64,000 nucleotides of DNA from Flavobacterium ginsenosidimutans. Its GTDB lineage: Bacteria; Bacteroidota; Bacteroidia; Flavobacteriales; Flavobacteriaceae. Shown piece by piece: positions 52,133 through 62,044 of this stretch. Within the stretch, counting starts at the first letter, position 1. Each line of letters opens with the position of its first letter. The stretch is taken from positions 124,001-188,000 of the forward strand of contig NZ_QJRJ01000073.1 of NCBI RefSeq assembly GCF_003254625.1, read 5' to 3'. The notes under the pieces were generated by a model that was given only the letters and a program-made list of their open reading frames with translations, did no database searches and was not told the origin of the DNA. Both the position numbers and the translations under genes were made by a program.

Positions 52133-53986
52133 TCAGTCATTCATCGAAATCAAAAACTCTTCGTTATTCTTTGTTTTCTTGAAACGATCGTTTACGAAAT
52201 CCATAGATTCTACTGGGTTCATATCTGATAGATATTTACGCATAATCCACATTCTTTGTAATGTTTTTTCGTCTAATAATAAGTCATCACGACGTGTACT
52301 AGATGATGTAAGATCGATTGCAGGGAAAATACGTTTATTAGCTATCTTACGATCTAATTGTAATTCCATGTTACCAGTTCCTTTAAATTCTTCGAAGATA
52401 ACTTCGTCCATTTTAGAACCAGTTTCTGTTAATGCAGTTGCGATAATACTTAAAGAACCACCGTTTTCTACATTTCTAGCCGCTCCAAAGAAACGTTTTG
52501 GTTTTTGTAATGCATTTGCATCAACACCTCCACTTAATACTTTTCCAGATGCTGGCTGAACCGTGTTATAAGCTCTTGCTAAACGTGTAATAGAGTCTAA
52601 TAAAATCACAACATCGTGGCCGCATTCTACTAAACGTTTTGCTTTTTCCAATACGATGTTAGCGATTTTTACGTGTTCTTGTGGTTCTCTATCAAAAGTA
52701 GAAGCAATAACTTCACCACGAACACTTCTTTGCATATCTGTAACCTCCTCAGGACGTTCGTCAATAAGAAGAACAATCAAATAAACTTCTGGATGGTTGG
52801 CTGCAATTGCATTTGCAATATCTTTAAGAAGCATTGTTTTACCAGTTTTAGGCTGCGCAACGATCATACCACGCTGACCTTTACCTATTGGTGAAAACAA
52901 ATCTATAATTCTTGTTGAAATAGAACTGCCTTTTTCGGCAAGTTTGAATTTTTCAGAAGGAAAAACTGGAGTCAAGTGTTCGAAAGAAACTCTATCGCGA
53001 ACAACTTGCGGATCATGTCCATTGATTTTTAAAACACGAACCAATGGGAAAAACTTCTCACCTTCTTTTGGAGGGCGAACCACTCCTTTTACAGTATCTC
53101 CGGTTTTTAAACCAAATAATCTGATTTGTGAAGTTGACAAATAAATATCATCTGGAGAAGCTAAATAATTATAATCTGATGAACGTAAAAATCCGTAACC
53201 GTCCGGCATCATTTCTAAAACACCTTCACTTTCAATAATTCCGTCAAATTCAAAGTCTGAATCTCTGAAGTTATTGTTATTCTTTTTATTCTTGTGATTT
53301 GGGTTTTGATTATTGTGATTTCCGTTTCCATTGCCATTCCCGCTCTGATTTTGGTTCTGATTCGGGTTTTGATTTTGGTTCTGGTTTTTATTTTGATTCG
53401 GATTGATCTTTTTTGCAGGAGCAGATTGTGGAGTTTTTTCAGCTGTTTCGGCTGTTGCTTCAGAAACAATTGATTCTGACGGAGTTAATTCTGACGGAAT
53501 TGATTCTGTAACTTCTTCAGCAGTAATTTCTTTTACAGCTTCTTTTTCCTTTTTAAGAGCTACTTTCTTCTCGTATGCCGATTTACTAAATTTTACAACT
53601 TTAGGCTCTTTTTTTGCTGCTGGTGCTTTGTTTTCCTGTGCTTCTACAGTCGCCACTTCTGCAATTGGCTGTGCTGTTTCAGCTATATCATTACTTTGAA
53701 CAGTTTCCTCTACTTTATCAAATTCTAAAACAGGTGTATTTTTGGTATTTGCTGCTTTTGTTTTTGCCGGTGCAATTCTAGCGCGTTTCGGTTTTTCATC
53801 TTTAACTTCAGAAACTGCTTCTGTTTGAGGAGCTTCAGCAGGCGCAAGAGTACTTTCTTGGTGTGCTAAAATCTGACTAATTAAAGTCTCTTTTTTGACA
53901 CCATTAATCTTTATTGTTTTAGCTAACTTAGCTATTTCTTGAAGCTCAGCAAGCTTCATTTCTTTTAATGCAGAAATATCAAACAT
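52133..53986 (-). CDS. rho: Transcription termination factor Rho with a long low-complexity insert
   Basis: The 617-residue hexameric RNA helicase ends Rho-dependent transcripts. Residues 1-45 form the Rho N-terminal helical domain. About 46-245 form an insert rich in Ala, Glu and Lys and then Asn and Gln ([20 protein letters not shown]). Next come the RNA-binding cold-shock domain ([20 protein letters not shown]) and the ATPase core with Walker [10 protein letters not shown] and [11 protein letters not shown] near the end. E. coli Rho has 419 residues, so the extra length is this insert, a known feature of Bacteroidota Rho. Confidence 0.97.
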   Translation of the reverse strand: MFDISALKEMKLAELQEIAKLAKTIKINGVKKETLISQILAHQESTLAPAEAPQTEAVSEVKDEKPKRARIAPAKTKAANTKNTPVLEFDKVEETVQSNDIAETAQPIAEVATVEAQENKAPAAKKEPKVVKFSKSAYEKKVALKKEKEAVKEITAEEVTESIPSELTPSESIVSEATAETAEKTPQSAPAKKINPNQNKNQNQNQNPNQNQNQSGNGNGNGNHNNQNPNHKNKKNNNNFRDSDFEFDGIIESEGVLEMMPDGYGFLRSSDYNYLASPDDIYLSTSQIRLFGLKTGDTVKGVVRPPKEGEKFFPLVRVLKINGHDPQVVRDRVSFEHLTPVFPSEKFKLAEKGSSISTRIIDLFSPIGKGQRGMIVAQPKTGKTMLLKDIANAIAANHPEVYLIVLLIDERPEEVTDMQRSVRGEVIASTFDREPQEHVKIANIVLEKAKRLVECGHDVVILLDSITRLARAYNTVQPASGKVLSGGVDANALQKPKRFFGAARNVENGGSLSIIATALTETGSKMDEVIFEEFKGTGNMELQLDRKIANKRIFPAIDLTSSSTRRDDLLLDEKTLQRMWIMRKYLSDMNPVESMDFVNDRFKKTKNNEEFLISMND

Positions 53987-54142
53987 GAATGTTCTATGAA
54001 TTTAATTATTTTAAGGAATACTGTAAAAAGAATAGGTAGATAATTAATTTGAATTGACCGCAGTATGAAGTGCTTACGGTATTATGATGCAATAATACGA
54101 ATAAAATTTTATCATACAATAGTATTTTAAAAAAAGAAAATA

Positions 54143-54150
54143 TATTTTTG
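54143..54150 (+). promoter_or_regulatory. -7 element before the DUF4293-type gene
   Basis: TATTTTTG matches TAnnTTTG and lies 18 nt before the start codon, implying a very short 5' leader. A -33 TTTG is not obvious. Confidence 0.4.
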
Positions 54151-54167
54151 TAAAACATTTTTAGACC

Positions 54168-54578
54168 ATGATACAAAGAATTCAGACTGTATATTTATTT
54201 CTAGCATTTGCTGCAACTGGCATTTTAATGCTTTTTGTTCCGCTTTGGACAACAAGTGCAGGAAAGCCGTTCTTTTTTATGCAGGATCAGCTTTATACTG
54301 TTTTATTAGGTTTAACAACTATGCTTAGCATTATCAGTATAATTTCATTTAAAAAGAGACAAAATCAGTTTGTGTTAAACAGACTTAATATAATATTAAA
54401 TTTAATTTTATTAGGATTATTTGTATATCGATCACTAAATTTATCTGGAGGGACTGAGGTCTCTGAGAAAGGTATTGGGATGTTCATGCCAATTGTTGCT
54501 ATCGTGTTATTAGTTTTAGCTAATAAGGCCATCAAAAAGGATGAAGATCTTGTAAAATCTGTTGATCGTTTGAGGTAA
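54168..54578 (+). CDS. DUF4293-type small membrane protein
   Basis: The 136-residue protein has four hydrophobic segments and begins MIQRIQTVYLFLAFA, the typical start of DUF4293 proteins in Bacteroidota. It often lies beside rho, as here. Its function is unknown. Confidence 0.85.
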   Translation: MIQRIQTVYLFLAFAATGILMLFVPLWTTSAGKPFFFMQDQLYTVLLGLTTMLSIISIISFKKRQNQFVLNRLNIILNLILLGLFVYRSLNLSGGTEVSEKGIGMFMPIVAIVLLVLANKAIKKDEDLVKSVDRLR

Positions 54579-54610
54579 ACCTATAAACTTAGTTTATTTG
54601 TGCGAAGAAG

Positions 54611-54640
54611 AACCCGAATTTAATTCGGGTTTTTTTTTGC
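54611..54640 (+). terminator. Terminator after the DUF4293-type gene
   Basis: AACCCGAATT and AATTCGGGTT form a 10-bp stem followed by a run of T. Confidence 0.88.
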
Positions 54641-54724
54641 CCTATTCTAGTATAAATCAGACCTAAAGAGCCTATTAAAATGTGATTTGCATGATAAATT
54701 TGTATTTTTCAAATTCAAATAATC

Positions 54725-55384
54725 ATGATACCAAAAATAAGGATTCATCTTGCAGATGATCATCAGGTTTTAATTGATGGCCTTTCCAACTTATTAAAAA
54801 CAGTTCCAAACTTTGAAGTGGCAGGCAGCTCACTTGACGGAACCACTGTATATAATGATGTTTTAATGGATAATGCCGATGTTTTAATTCTTGATATCAG
54901 TATGCCTAAAAAAGATGGAATTGAGACTTTAAAAGAATTCAAAACAAATCAATCTCCTTGCAAAGTCATTATTTTATCGAGTTATGATGATTTGAAGATT
55001 ATTAAAGAAGTCATGAAATTAGGCGCAAAAGGTTACTTAACAAAAAACTGCGCAGGAGAAAATATTATCGAAGCTGTTGAAGCCGTTTATCAAGGACAGG
55101 AATATTTTAGTGATGCAGTGCGAGAAAAGATATTTAACACCTTTAAAGACAATCCGAAATTAAACCAAAATGCCGTTATAGAAAATCCGATTTTAAGTCC
55201 GCGTGAAATTGAAATCATAACTTTAATTGCTTTAGAATACAGCGGAAAAGAAATCAGTGAAAAACTTTTTATTAGTTCGCATACTGTTGAAACCCATCGC
55301 AAAAACATTATGAAAAAACTAAATATTAAAAGTACAATTGGCTTAGTAAAATACTCCCTTAAAAACAATTTGATTAATTCTTAA
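54725..55384 (+). CDS. NarL/LuxR-type response regulator
   Basis: This 219-residue protein has a receiver domain at residues 1-125 with the phosphoacceptor Asp in VLILDISMPKKDG, and a LuxR-type helix-turn-helix at about 152-215 (LSPREIEIITLIALEYSGKE, SSHTVETHRKNIMKKL). A kinase gene follows 11 nt later. TAAATTTG at 54695-54702 could be its -7 element. The target genes are unknown. Confidence 0.93.
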   Translation: MIPKIRIHLADDHQVLIDGLSNLLKTVPNFEVAGSSLDGTTVYNDVLMDNADVLILDISMPKKDGIETLKEFKTNQSPCKVIILSSYDDLKIIKEVMKLGAKGYLTKNCAGENIIEAVEAVYQGQEYFSDAVREKIFNTFKDNPKLNQNAVIENPILSPREIEIITLIALEYSGKEISEKLFISSHTVETHRKNIMKKLNIKSTIGLVKYSLKNNLINS

Positions 55385-55395
55385 AAATTGCTTTT

Positions 55396-56310
55396 ATGTT
55401 TGGTTTTAAATTCTTTACCTCTCTGCTATTACTTTTTGCTGTTGAAGGAACTGTCATTGCTAAATCAAAAGATAGCATAAACACCAAAGCTCTTCAAACA
55501 CAAATTGGCAGCAAAACAACACTTAATCAAGTAAGTAAATCAGATCAGTTACGAAATAAAAAAATAGTCAGTTTATCTATTATACTAGTCGTAATCATTT
55601 TTCTTTTATTTTACTTTTTGTACCAAAACAATAAGCTAAAACAGAAAATAAAACGAAAAGATACCAAGCAGAAAATTCTTCTCAACATTATTAATTCTAG
55701 CATCGATTCTCAAGAAGTCGAGCGTAAAAAGATCGCCTCCTTTCTGCACGACAATATCAATTCATTACTGTCTTCTGCTGGATTGCATTTAAATACTTTT
55801 ACAGCACAACATGACATAAAATCCAACGAGATTGAGAAAGCAAGAGTTATTTTATCAGAAGTGCATGAGCTTTTGCGAGATATGTCTCACGATCTTGTTC
55901 CGTCACTTTTGGTTCGTTTTGGATTGATTTATGCCTTAGAAGATTTGTGCGAGAAAAACTCTAATTCTGCTATTGAATTTGAATTTTCAAGCTCGATTCC
56001 AACTAGCAGAAGATATGTTGAGAAATTTGAAATGAAAATCTATTTCATTGTCAGTGAATTATTCAGCAATATCATAAAACACAGTAGTGCTAAAAAAGCA
56101 AAACTCACTCTCTCTGAAAAATACAATCAACTGATTTTGCACATTCATGATGACGGAATTGGCTTTAAAACTAGAAAATTAAAAGACGTAGAAGGTTTTG
56201 GTTTAAACCGAATTAGAGCTCGAGTAAAAAAATACAAAGGATCTTTATCTATAGTTTCAAAAGAAAATGAGGGAACTAAAATAAAAATTCAGATTCCTTT
56301 GCCGCATTAA
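55396..56310 (+). CDS. Sensor histidine kinase (NarX/DesK type)
   Basis: The 304-residue kinase has an N-terminal hydrophobic segment (1-23), a short exported stretch and a transmembrane helix at about 57-78. The dimerisation region carries the phosphoacceptor His in VERKKIASFLHDNINSLLSS. The HATPase domain shows SELFSNIIKHS, HIHDDGIGF and GFGLNRI. There is little room for a periplasmic sensor, so the signal may be sensed through the membrane or another protein. It pairs with the adjacent response regulator. Confidence 0.9.
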   Translation: MFGFKFFTSLLLLFAVEGTVIAKSKDSINTKALQTQIGSKTTLNQVSKSDQLRNKKIVSLSIILVVIIFLLFYFLYQNNKLKQKIKRKDTKQKILLNIINSSIDSQEVERKKIASFLHDNINSLLSSAGLHLNTFTAQHDIKSNEIEKARVILSEVHELLRDMSHDLVPSLLVRFGLIYALEDLCEKNSNSAIEFEFSSSIPTSRRYVEKFEMKIYFIVSELFSNIIKHSSAKKAKLTLSEKYNQLILHIHDDGIGFKTRKLKDVEGFGLNRIRARVKKYKGSLSIVSKENEGTKIKIQIPLPH

Positions 56311-56805
56311 TTACTTCGCTCCTATTTCGACAATTTCCAAATCTTTGATTTTGTCATCATCAATTACAAATCGAAGCATAGTTCTTACTTTATGAAAACC
56401 ACTTTTTCCTGCCGCGCCAGGATTCATGTGCAATAAATTATTCTTTTTATCAAACATGACTTTCAAGATATGAGAATGTCCACAAATAAATAATTTTGGC
56501 GGATTCAGAGCCAATTCTTCCCTAACATTCTGATTGTATTTTCCTGGATAACCTCCAATATGCGTAATCCAAACCGACACGTTTTCACACGAAAAACGAT
56601 TGTTTAACGGGAATTCTAATCTTGCTTTTGCATCATCAATATTTCCGTAAACCGCTCTTAAAGGTTTTAGTTTTTTAATGGTATCAGTAACCGTCAAATC
56701 TCCAATATCTCCGGCATGCCAGACTTCATCTGCCTGAGCAACATATTTTAAAATTGTATCATCAATATGGCTGTGAGTATCTGAGAGAAGGAGAATTTTA
56801 GTCAA
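56311..56805 (-). CDS. YfcE-type metallophosphoesterase
   Basis: The 164-residue protein has the calcineurin-like metal ligands SDTHSH, HAGDIGD, YGNID and GHSH. Members hydrolyse phosphodiesters in the cytoplasm. The physiological substrate is unknown. It is convergent with the kinase gene and directly abuts it. Confidence 0.9.
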   Translation of the reverse strand: MTKILLLSDTHSHIDDTILKYVAQADEVWHAGDIGDLTVTDTIKKLKPLRAVYGNIDDAKARLEFPLNNRFSCENVSVWITHIGGYPGKYNQNVREELALNPPKLFICGHSHILKVMFDKKNNLLHMNPGAAGKSGFHKVRTMLRFVIDDDKIKDLEIVEIGAK

Positions 56806-56814
56806 TTTTTTTAA

Positions 56815-56900
56815 GGTTCAAAGGTTCATCGTAACAAAGGTACAAAGGTTTTTTTTAAAAGACGCTAAGATTCTGAGTTGCTAAGATTCTGAGTTTTTCT
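56815..56900. repeat. Short AGGTT and CTAAGATTCTGAG repeats
   Basis: Copies of CAAAGGTT and of CTAAGATTCTGAG fill the gap upstream of the phosphoesterase gene. They are variants of the CTTAG-rich family. No coding frame is present. Confidence 0.55.
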
Positions 56901-56929
56901 AGTGTAATGATATACTTCCTCAAACAAAA

Positions 56930-56959
56930 AAATCCGATTTACTTTCGCAAATCGGATTT
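56930..56959 (-). terminator. Terminator of the flotillin-like gene
   Basis: AAATCCGATTT (56930-56940) and AAATCGGATTT (56949-56959) form an 11-bp stem. On the minus strand a T-rich tract follows. Confidence 0.8.
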
Positions 56960-56982
56960 CTAATGTAATAATTATTAAATGA

Positions 56983-58899
56983 TTATTGTTTTTTAGGATT
57001 TTTACCTTCTTTTAAATCTTTGGTATCCATCATTTCCATTAATTTCAATCCTAACAAACCACTGATTGAACCGTCAGATCCGCCGTTTCCTGAAATCAAC
57101 ACATCTGGAATTACTTTGATGTTTCCTTTACCAATTTCCTCAGTTACTTTATAACGGGTAAAGTTGTCTCCGCCCATCGCACTAACTTGCAATTGATAAG
57201 CTTCAGCAGTTGATTTACCAATTGCCATAATTTTCTCCGCTTCAGCCAAACCTGTTTTTGAGATTTTTTCAGCTTCTGCGCTCGCGTTCAGTCTTGTTGC
57301 TTCCGCTTGTGCTCCTGCTCTAGCTTTTGTCGCTTCTGCTTCTGCATTTGCACGCATTTTTGTTGCTTCTGCTTCAGCATTTACATTCAATTTCAAACTT
57401 GTCGCATCTCCTTCAGCTTTCTTTACAGTTGCATCTGCAGTTCTTTGTGCGATTTCAACACTTTGCGAAGCACGAACAATTTCTTTCTGCATATCTGCAA
57501 TTGCGGTTTCTTTTTCCATCCCCTGACGCTGTTCCTGCGCCATTCTTTGCGTTTGATATGTTTTTTGCTCTTCTTCTGCCAATTTTCGGTCTGTCAACGT
57601 TTTCATCAGCGAATCTGGTGGCACAATATCTCCAATCAAAGTATCGACTGCATTTACATTATATTCATCAAGAACTAATTTAATATGGTTTTTAGCCGAT
57701 TCTTGACGTTCTTTTCTTGTTGTTAAGAATGAAATTACATCGCTGTCTTGAGCTGAGTTTCTGAAATAGTTACCAATTGTCGGTTCTAAAACTTGAGAAA
57801 CCAAATTATTCATACTTCCAAAACGAGCAATTACTTTTGGAGCTTCGGCAGCTGGAACGTGAATGATTTGCGCCACATCTAAATTAAATGGGAAACCATC
57901 TTTTGAACGTACTGTTATCGTAGATAAATTTTTATCCAAATCATGCGACTCGCTTCTTGCATTAGCCCAGTTTAAAACCAAATTTGTCGTTGGAACAGGT
58001 TCTAACTTCGTTGTATATTTATTCAAAGCATATTTTCCTGGTCCAAAAGGCTCCATCCAAACACCTCGCTGTCCTTTTGAAACAATATTTCCGTGTTTGA
58101 AAGTATCTCCTGTAACATCCTGACCATCTTCTCCAATATACGAAATCACAACTCCAACATAACCAATTGGCACATCTGTCATTGGATTTTGTTCGATCAA
58201 GATTCCCCACGTATTAATATAGTAAGAACCTGCTAGCATAACTTGAGGCTGTAAACCACGATTTCCGCCATGCTCTAAAAACTTATCGAAGTCCTGAAAA
58301 TTATTGTGATCATCAACAAATTTTCCTGCAATCTGACCTTGCGGAATCGGCTCTCCATCAAGCGCAGTTACAATACCAATCATGTTTTCATAAATCTTGA
58401 TTTGATCTGCAATAACAATTTCAAACAAGAATGTATTAATACGATATGATCCCGTCGTAATAAATGCAGTCTGACGACCTTTTTGTCCGCCATTGTTCAA
58501 GAAAGAGGTAGCATCTTGAAAATTGTCACATTCTACTTTTCTTGCTAAGATTCGTCCAGTTGGAATTTCTTTTCCGTCTTTACTTAAAACCAATCCGATT
58601 TTACCTTCTGGAATAATGGTAAATCCAGTCATATCGATTGAATATTGCCAAATCCACATTCCCCAATATAAACCTGGAGCAAGCGTTTGTGCCTGAAAAC
58701 CAGCTTCGCCTTTTGTCGCTATAATACGCCCATCAGGCAATGATCTGTCTGCGCCAAACAGAACGAATTTTTTGGTAACTAAACCAATTTTATCCTCAGG
58801 AACCATTACCATTCCGAAGAAAACACGCAAAATAAATTTGTAAAAAATGATAGCGAATAAGATTAAAATTATCCACCAATAAGAAGTAATTTCATTCAT
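56983..58899 (-). CDS. Flotillin-like SPFH domain protein
   Basis: The 638-residue membrane-associated protein has an N-terminal hydrophobic segment (SYWWIILILFAIIFYKFILRV without the last residue). Repeated beta modules follow with the motif GxIGxVxxxxG (for example PEGKIGLVLSKDG and YENMIGIVTALDG). The SPFH/band-7 region at about 300-430 precedes a coiled coil of Ala/Glu-rich heptads (EAEATKMRANAEAEATKARA) and a short tail. It probably organises membrane domains. The number of N-terminal repeats makes it longer than typical 480-residue flotillins. Confidence 0.85.
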   Translation of the reverse strand: MNEITSYWWIILILFAIIFYKFILRVFFGMVMVPEDKIGLVTKKFVLFGADRSLPDGRIIATKGEAGFQAQTLAPGLYWGMWIWQYSIDMTGFTIIPEGKIGLVLSKDGKEIPTGRILARKVECDNFQDATSFLNNGGQKGRQTAFITTGSYRINTFLFEIVIADQIKIYENMIGIVTALDGEPIPQGQIAGKFVDDHNNFQDFDKFLEHGGNRGLQPQVMLAGSYYINTWGILIEQNPMTDVPIGYVGVVISYIGEDGQDVTGDTFKHGNIVSKGQRGVWMEPFGPGKYALNKYTTKLEPVPTTNLVLNWANARSESHDLDKNLSTITVRSKDGFPFNLDVAQIIHVPAAEAPKVIARFGSMNNLVSQVLEPTIGNYFRNSAQDSDVISFLTTRKERQESAKNHIKLVLDEYNVNAVDTLIGDIVPPDSLMKTLTDRKLAEEEQKTYQTQRMAQEQRQGMEKETAIADMQKEIVRASQSVEIAQRTADATVKKAEGDATSLKLNVNAEAEATKMRANAEAEATKARAGAQAEATRLNASAEAEKISKTGLAEAEKIMAIGKSTAEAYQLQVSAMGGDNFTRYKVTEEIGKGNIKVIPDVLISGNGGSDGSISGLLGLKLMEMMDTKDLKEGKNPKKQ

Positions 58900-59399
58900 A
58901 GTTTTTGATATTTAGTTGTACAAACATAGGAGAAATACGAACTGTTAAAATGAAAAATTTTAAAAATTAACATTTGGAATTTTCTGACCAAAAATGTTAA
59001 AAAATGATTCCGAATATATCGTTGGAATTGTCAATTTCTGACATGATTTTTAGCTGAACAAACTATGATTTGCATTTTGGGTTTTAATGGATTTTAACAA
59101 AGTTTCTGAGACGCTAACATACTAAGGAACTAAGTTTTTGTTTTTAGATTTTATTGAAATGGATGTTTATTGATTTAAAAATATACCGAAAATATTATAC
59201 CTATATATTAAGTACAATTTTTTCCAATCTCATGTTAGACGCACTACAGTGCGTCTCTACAGATATGCAGAACGCAAAAACCATTACAATTCTGAACCTT
59301 TGTAACTTTGTTACTAAAAGAAAACTTAGAACCTTAGCATCTTAGCATCTTAGAAGCTTTTTTTCATACCTTTGCCCTTCAGAACCTCTGTCCCTTAAA
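58900..59399. other. 500-bp intergenic region without a convincing gene
   Basis: It holds a perfect palindrome at 59237-59256, CTTAG-rich repeats at 59319-59353 and AT-rich sequence. A 63-codon frame at 59154-59345 runs through the repeats and has no protein-like features. Confidence 0.6.
59237..59256. repeat. AGACGCACT palindrome
   Basis: AGACGCACT and AGTGCGTCT are exact complements around a 2-nt centre. Its GC content stands out in AT-rich surroundings, as for other REP-like elements here. Confidence 0.6.
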
Positions 59400-60134
59400 A
59401 TGAGATATTTTATTCAATTCGCTTATAACGGAACACATTATCATGGCTGGCAAATACAGCCGAATGCTTCTTCAGTTCAAGAAACTTTAAATAAAGCTTT
59501 TTCGGTTTTATTAAATGAAACTATCAGCATCATGGGTGCTGGAAGAACAGATACTGGTGTTCATGCGAGTGAAATGTACGGTCATTTTGACACAGAAAAA
59601 ACCTTAGATATTCCGGTTTTAATTCATAAACTGAATTCTTATTTACCAAAAGACATTGCGATTTTTGATGTTATTTTAGTTCACGATGAGGCACATTGCA
59701 GATTTGATGCCACAAAAAGAACTTATGAATATCATATCAATACAGTAAAAAATCCGTTTTTACAGGAACTGAGCTGGTATGTTACGCAAAAATTGGATGT
59801 TGGCTTGATGAATGAAGCTGCTCAACTATTATTGAAGCATACCGATTTTCAATGTTTTTCAAAAGTTAATACTGACGTAAACACATTTGATTGCACGATT
59901 TTTGAGGCATACTGGAAACAAGAAAACGGAAAACTGATTTTTACCATTTCGGCAAATCGGTTTTTAAGAAATATGGTTCGCGCCATTGTCGGCACTTTAA
60001 TCAATATCGGTTTAAAGAAAATCACTTTAATTGATTTTGAAAACATTATTGCCAGCAAAAGCAGAGAAAAAGCAGGATTTTCGGTTCCTGCGCATGGTTT
60101 ATATTTAACCAAAATAGATTACGAATATTTATAG
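59400..60134 (+). CDS. truA: tRNA pseudouridine synthase A
   Basis: The 244-residue enzyme makes pseudouridine at positions 38-40 of tRNA. MGAGRTDTGVHASEMYGHFD holds the catalytic Asp, and NRFLRNMVRAIVGTL is the conserved C-terminal region. Length and start are typical. Repeats follow before the next gene. Confidence 0.97.
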   Translation: MRYFIQFAYNGTHYHGWQIQPNASSVQETLNKAFSVLLNETISIMGAGRTDTGVHASEMYGHFDTEKTLDIPVLIHKLNSYLPKDIAIFDVILVHDEAHCRFDATKRTYEYHINTVKNPFLQELSWYVTQKLDVGLMNEAAQLLLKHTDFQCFSKVNTDVNTFDCTIFEAYWKQENGKLIFTISANRFLRNMVRAIVGTLINIGLKKITLIDFENIIASKSREKAGFSVPAHGLYLTKIDYEYL

Positions 60135-60265
60135 CTATAAGCTGTAGGCAATAAGCTCCAAACTTTTGCCTAAAGCCTAAAGCTTAAAGAAATATAGCGG
60201 TAAGCTATAAGCAAGAGGTTTTAAGCGCTAAGCCTATTGCCTAAAGCTTATTGCCTAAAGCCAAT
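60135..60265. repeat. TAAGCTATAAGC / TGCCTAAAGC repeats
   Basis: Short units such as GCCTAAAGC, AATAAGCT and AAGCTATAAGC are repeated directly and inverted across the gap between truA and the ABC transporter gene. They are composed like the other low-complexity intergenic repeats. Confidence 0.6.
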
Positions 60266-60273
60266 TAAAAAAA

Positions 60274-62028
60274 ATGAAAGCAAAAGCATTCGATACTGGA
60301 TTATTCAAACGAATTCTAAAATATACTCGCCCTTATAAATGGCGCTATTATGGCGTAATCCTATTTGCCATTTCGCTATCTATCTTTGCTGCCCTTCGTC
60401 CTTATTTACTTAAAGAAACGGTCGATGGTTACATCAAAACTCACGATAAAATGGGATTACTGATGTATATCATTTTGATGGGAGTAGTTTTATTGATGGA
60501 GGTTTTTTCTCAATTCTACTTTGTTTATTGGGCAAACTGGCTCGGACAAGATATTGTAAAAGATATTCGAACCAAACTTTTTCAGCACATTTTGAGTTTC
60601 AGAATGAAGTATTTTGATTTGGTTCCCGTTGGTCAATTGGTTACGAGAGCCGTTTCAGATATTGAATCGATTGCACGTATTTTCAGTCAAGGTTTATTTA
60701 TGATTATAAGCGATTTGATGAAAATGGTTGTGGTACTTCTTTTTATGTTTTACATGAACTGGAAACTGACTTGGATTGTCGTGATTGCAATGCCCATTCT
60801 GGTTTACATTACAAGAATTTTCCAGCGTAAAATGCAGGTCGCTTTTGAAGAAGTAAGAACTCAAATTGCCAACATGAACTCATTTGTTCAGGAACGTGTA
60901 ACGGGTATGAAAATCGTACAGCTTTTTAACCGTGAAAAAATCGAAGCCGAAAACTTTAAAGAAATCAATAACAAACATAGAGTTGCTTGGATTAAGACGA
61001 TTTTGTACAACTCGATCTTTTTCCCGATTGCCGATATTATTTCATCCATAACTTTAGGTTTGGTTGTTGTTTATGGTGGTTTCAGAATTTTAAACGGAGA
61101 TCATTTTACGACTTTCGGAGATTTATTTTCATACACCATGTTTATCGGAATGCTTTTTAATCCGTTAAGACAAATTGCGGATAAATTTAACGAGATGCAA
61201 TTAGGAATGATCGCTGCCAATCGTGTCTTTGATATTATTGACACACAAGATCATATTCAAGATACAGGAACAATTGAAGCGCCAGTTTTTGATGGAAGAA
61301 TTGATTTTAAAGACGTTCGTTTCAGCTACATTCCAGAAGAAGAAGTTATAAAAGGAATTGATTTATCAGTTTCGGCTGGACAAACTATTGCCATTGTAGG
61401 TTCTACGGGTGCTGGAAAATCTACCATTATTAATTTATTGAATCGTTTTTATGAAATCAATAGCGGAACGATTTGTATTGACGGAGAAAATATCGAAAAC
61501 TATACTTTAGCTTCTTTAAGAAAACAAATTGCTGTTGTTTTGCAAGATGTGTTTTTATTTGCCGATACGATTTATAACAATATCACTTTGCACAATCCAG
61601 AAATTACTCGAGATAAAGTAATTGATGCTGCGAAGAAAATTGGTGTTCATGATTTTATTATGAATCTGCCAGATAATTATGATTTTGATGTAAAAGAGCG
61701 AGGTGTCATGCTTTCTTCAGGACAACGCCAGCTTATTGCTTTTTTACGTTCTTATGTAAGTAATCCGAGTATTTTGATTTTGGACGAAGCGACTTCTTCT
61801 ATCGATACGTATTCTGAAGAAATGATTCAGCGTGCGACAGAAACGATTACAAAAGGAAGAACTTCGATTATTATTGCACATAGATTAGCAACAATTGTAA
61901 ATGCAGATAAGATTGTGGTGATGGATAAAGGATTGATTGTTGAACAAGGAACGCATCAGGAATTATTGCTTAAAACTGATGGTTACTATAAAAATTTATA
62001 TGACTCGCAATTCGCCGTGGCGAACTAA
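60274..62028 (+). CDS. ABC exporter half-transporter (MsbA-like)
   Basis: The 584-residue protein has six membrane helices in the first 320 residues, followed by a nucleotide-binding domain. That domain carries Walker A GSTGAGKST, Q-loop VVLQDVFLF, signature LSSGQRQL, Walker B ILILDEAT and switch His in IIIAHRLAT. It probably works as a homodimer exporting a lipid or other hydrophobic compound. Confidence 0.92.
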   Translation: MKAKAFDTGLFKRILKYTRPYKWRYYGVILFAISLSIFAALRPYLLKETVDGYIKTHDKMGLLMYIILMGVVLLMEVFSQFYFVYWANWLGQDIVKDIRTKLFQHILSFRMKYFDLVPVGQLVTRAVSDIESIARIFSQGLFMIISDLMKMVVVLLFMFYMNWKLTWIVVIAMPILVYITRIFQRKMQVAFEEVRTQIANMNSFVQERVTGMKIVQLFNREKIEAENFKEINNKHRVAWIKTILYNSIFFPIADIISSITLGLVVVYGGFRILNGDHFTTFGDLFSYTMFIGMLFNPLRQIADKFNEMQLGMIAANRVFDIIDTQDHIQDTGTIEAPVFDGRIDFKDVRFSYIPEEEVIKGIDLSVSAGQTIAIVGSTGAGKSTIINLLNRFYEINSGTICIDGENIENYTLASLRKQIAVVLQDVFLFADTIYNNITLHNPEITRDKVIDAAKKIGVHDFIMNLPDNYDFDVKERGVMLSSGQRQLIAFLRSYVSNPSILILDEATSSIDTYSEEMIQRATETITKGRTSIIIAHRLATIVNADKIVVMDKGLIVEQGTHQELLLKTDGYYKNLYDSQFAVAN

Positions 62029-62044
62029 GTCATAATGGTACTTC

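Noticed and set aside
59154..59345. 63-codon frame in the 59-kb intergenic region
   Set aside because: It runs through a palindrome and CTTAG repeats and shows no protein-like composition.
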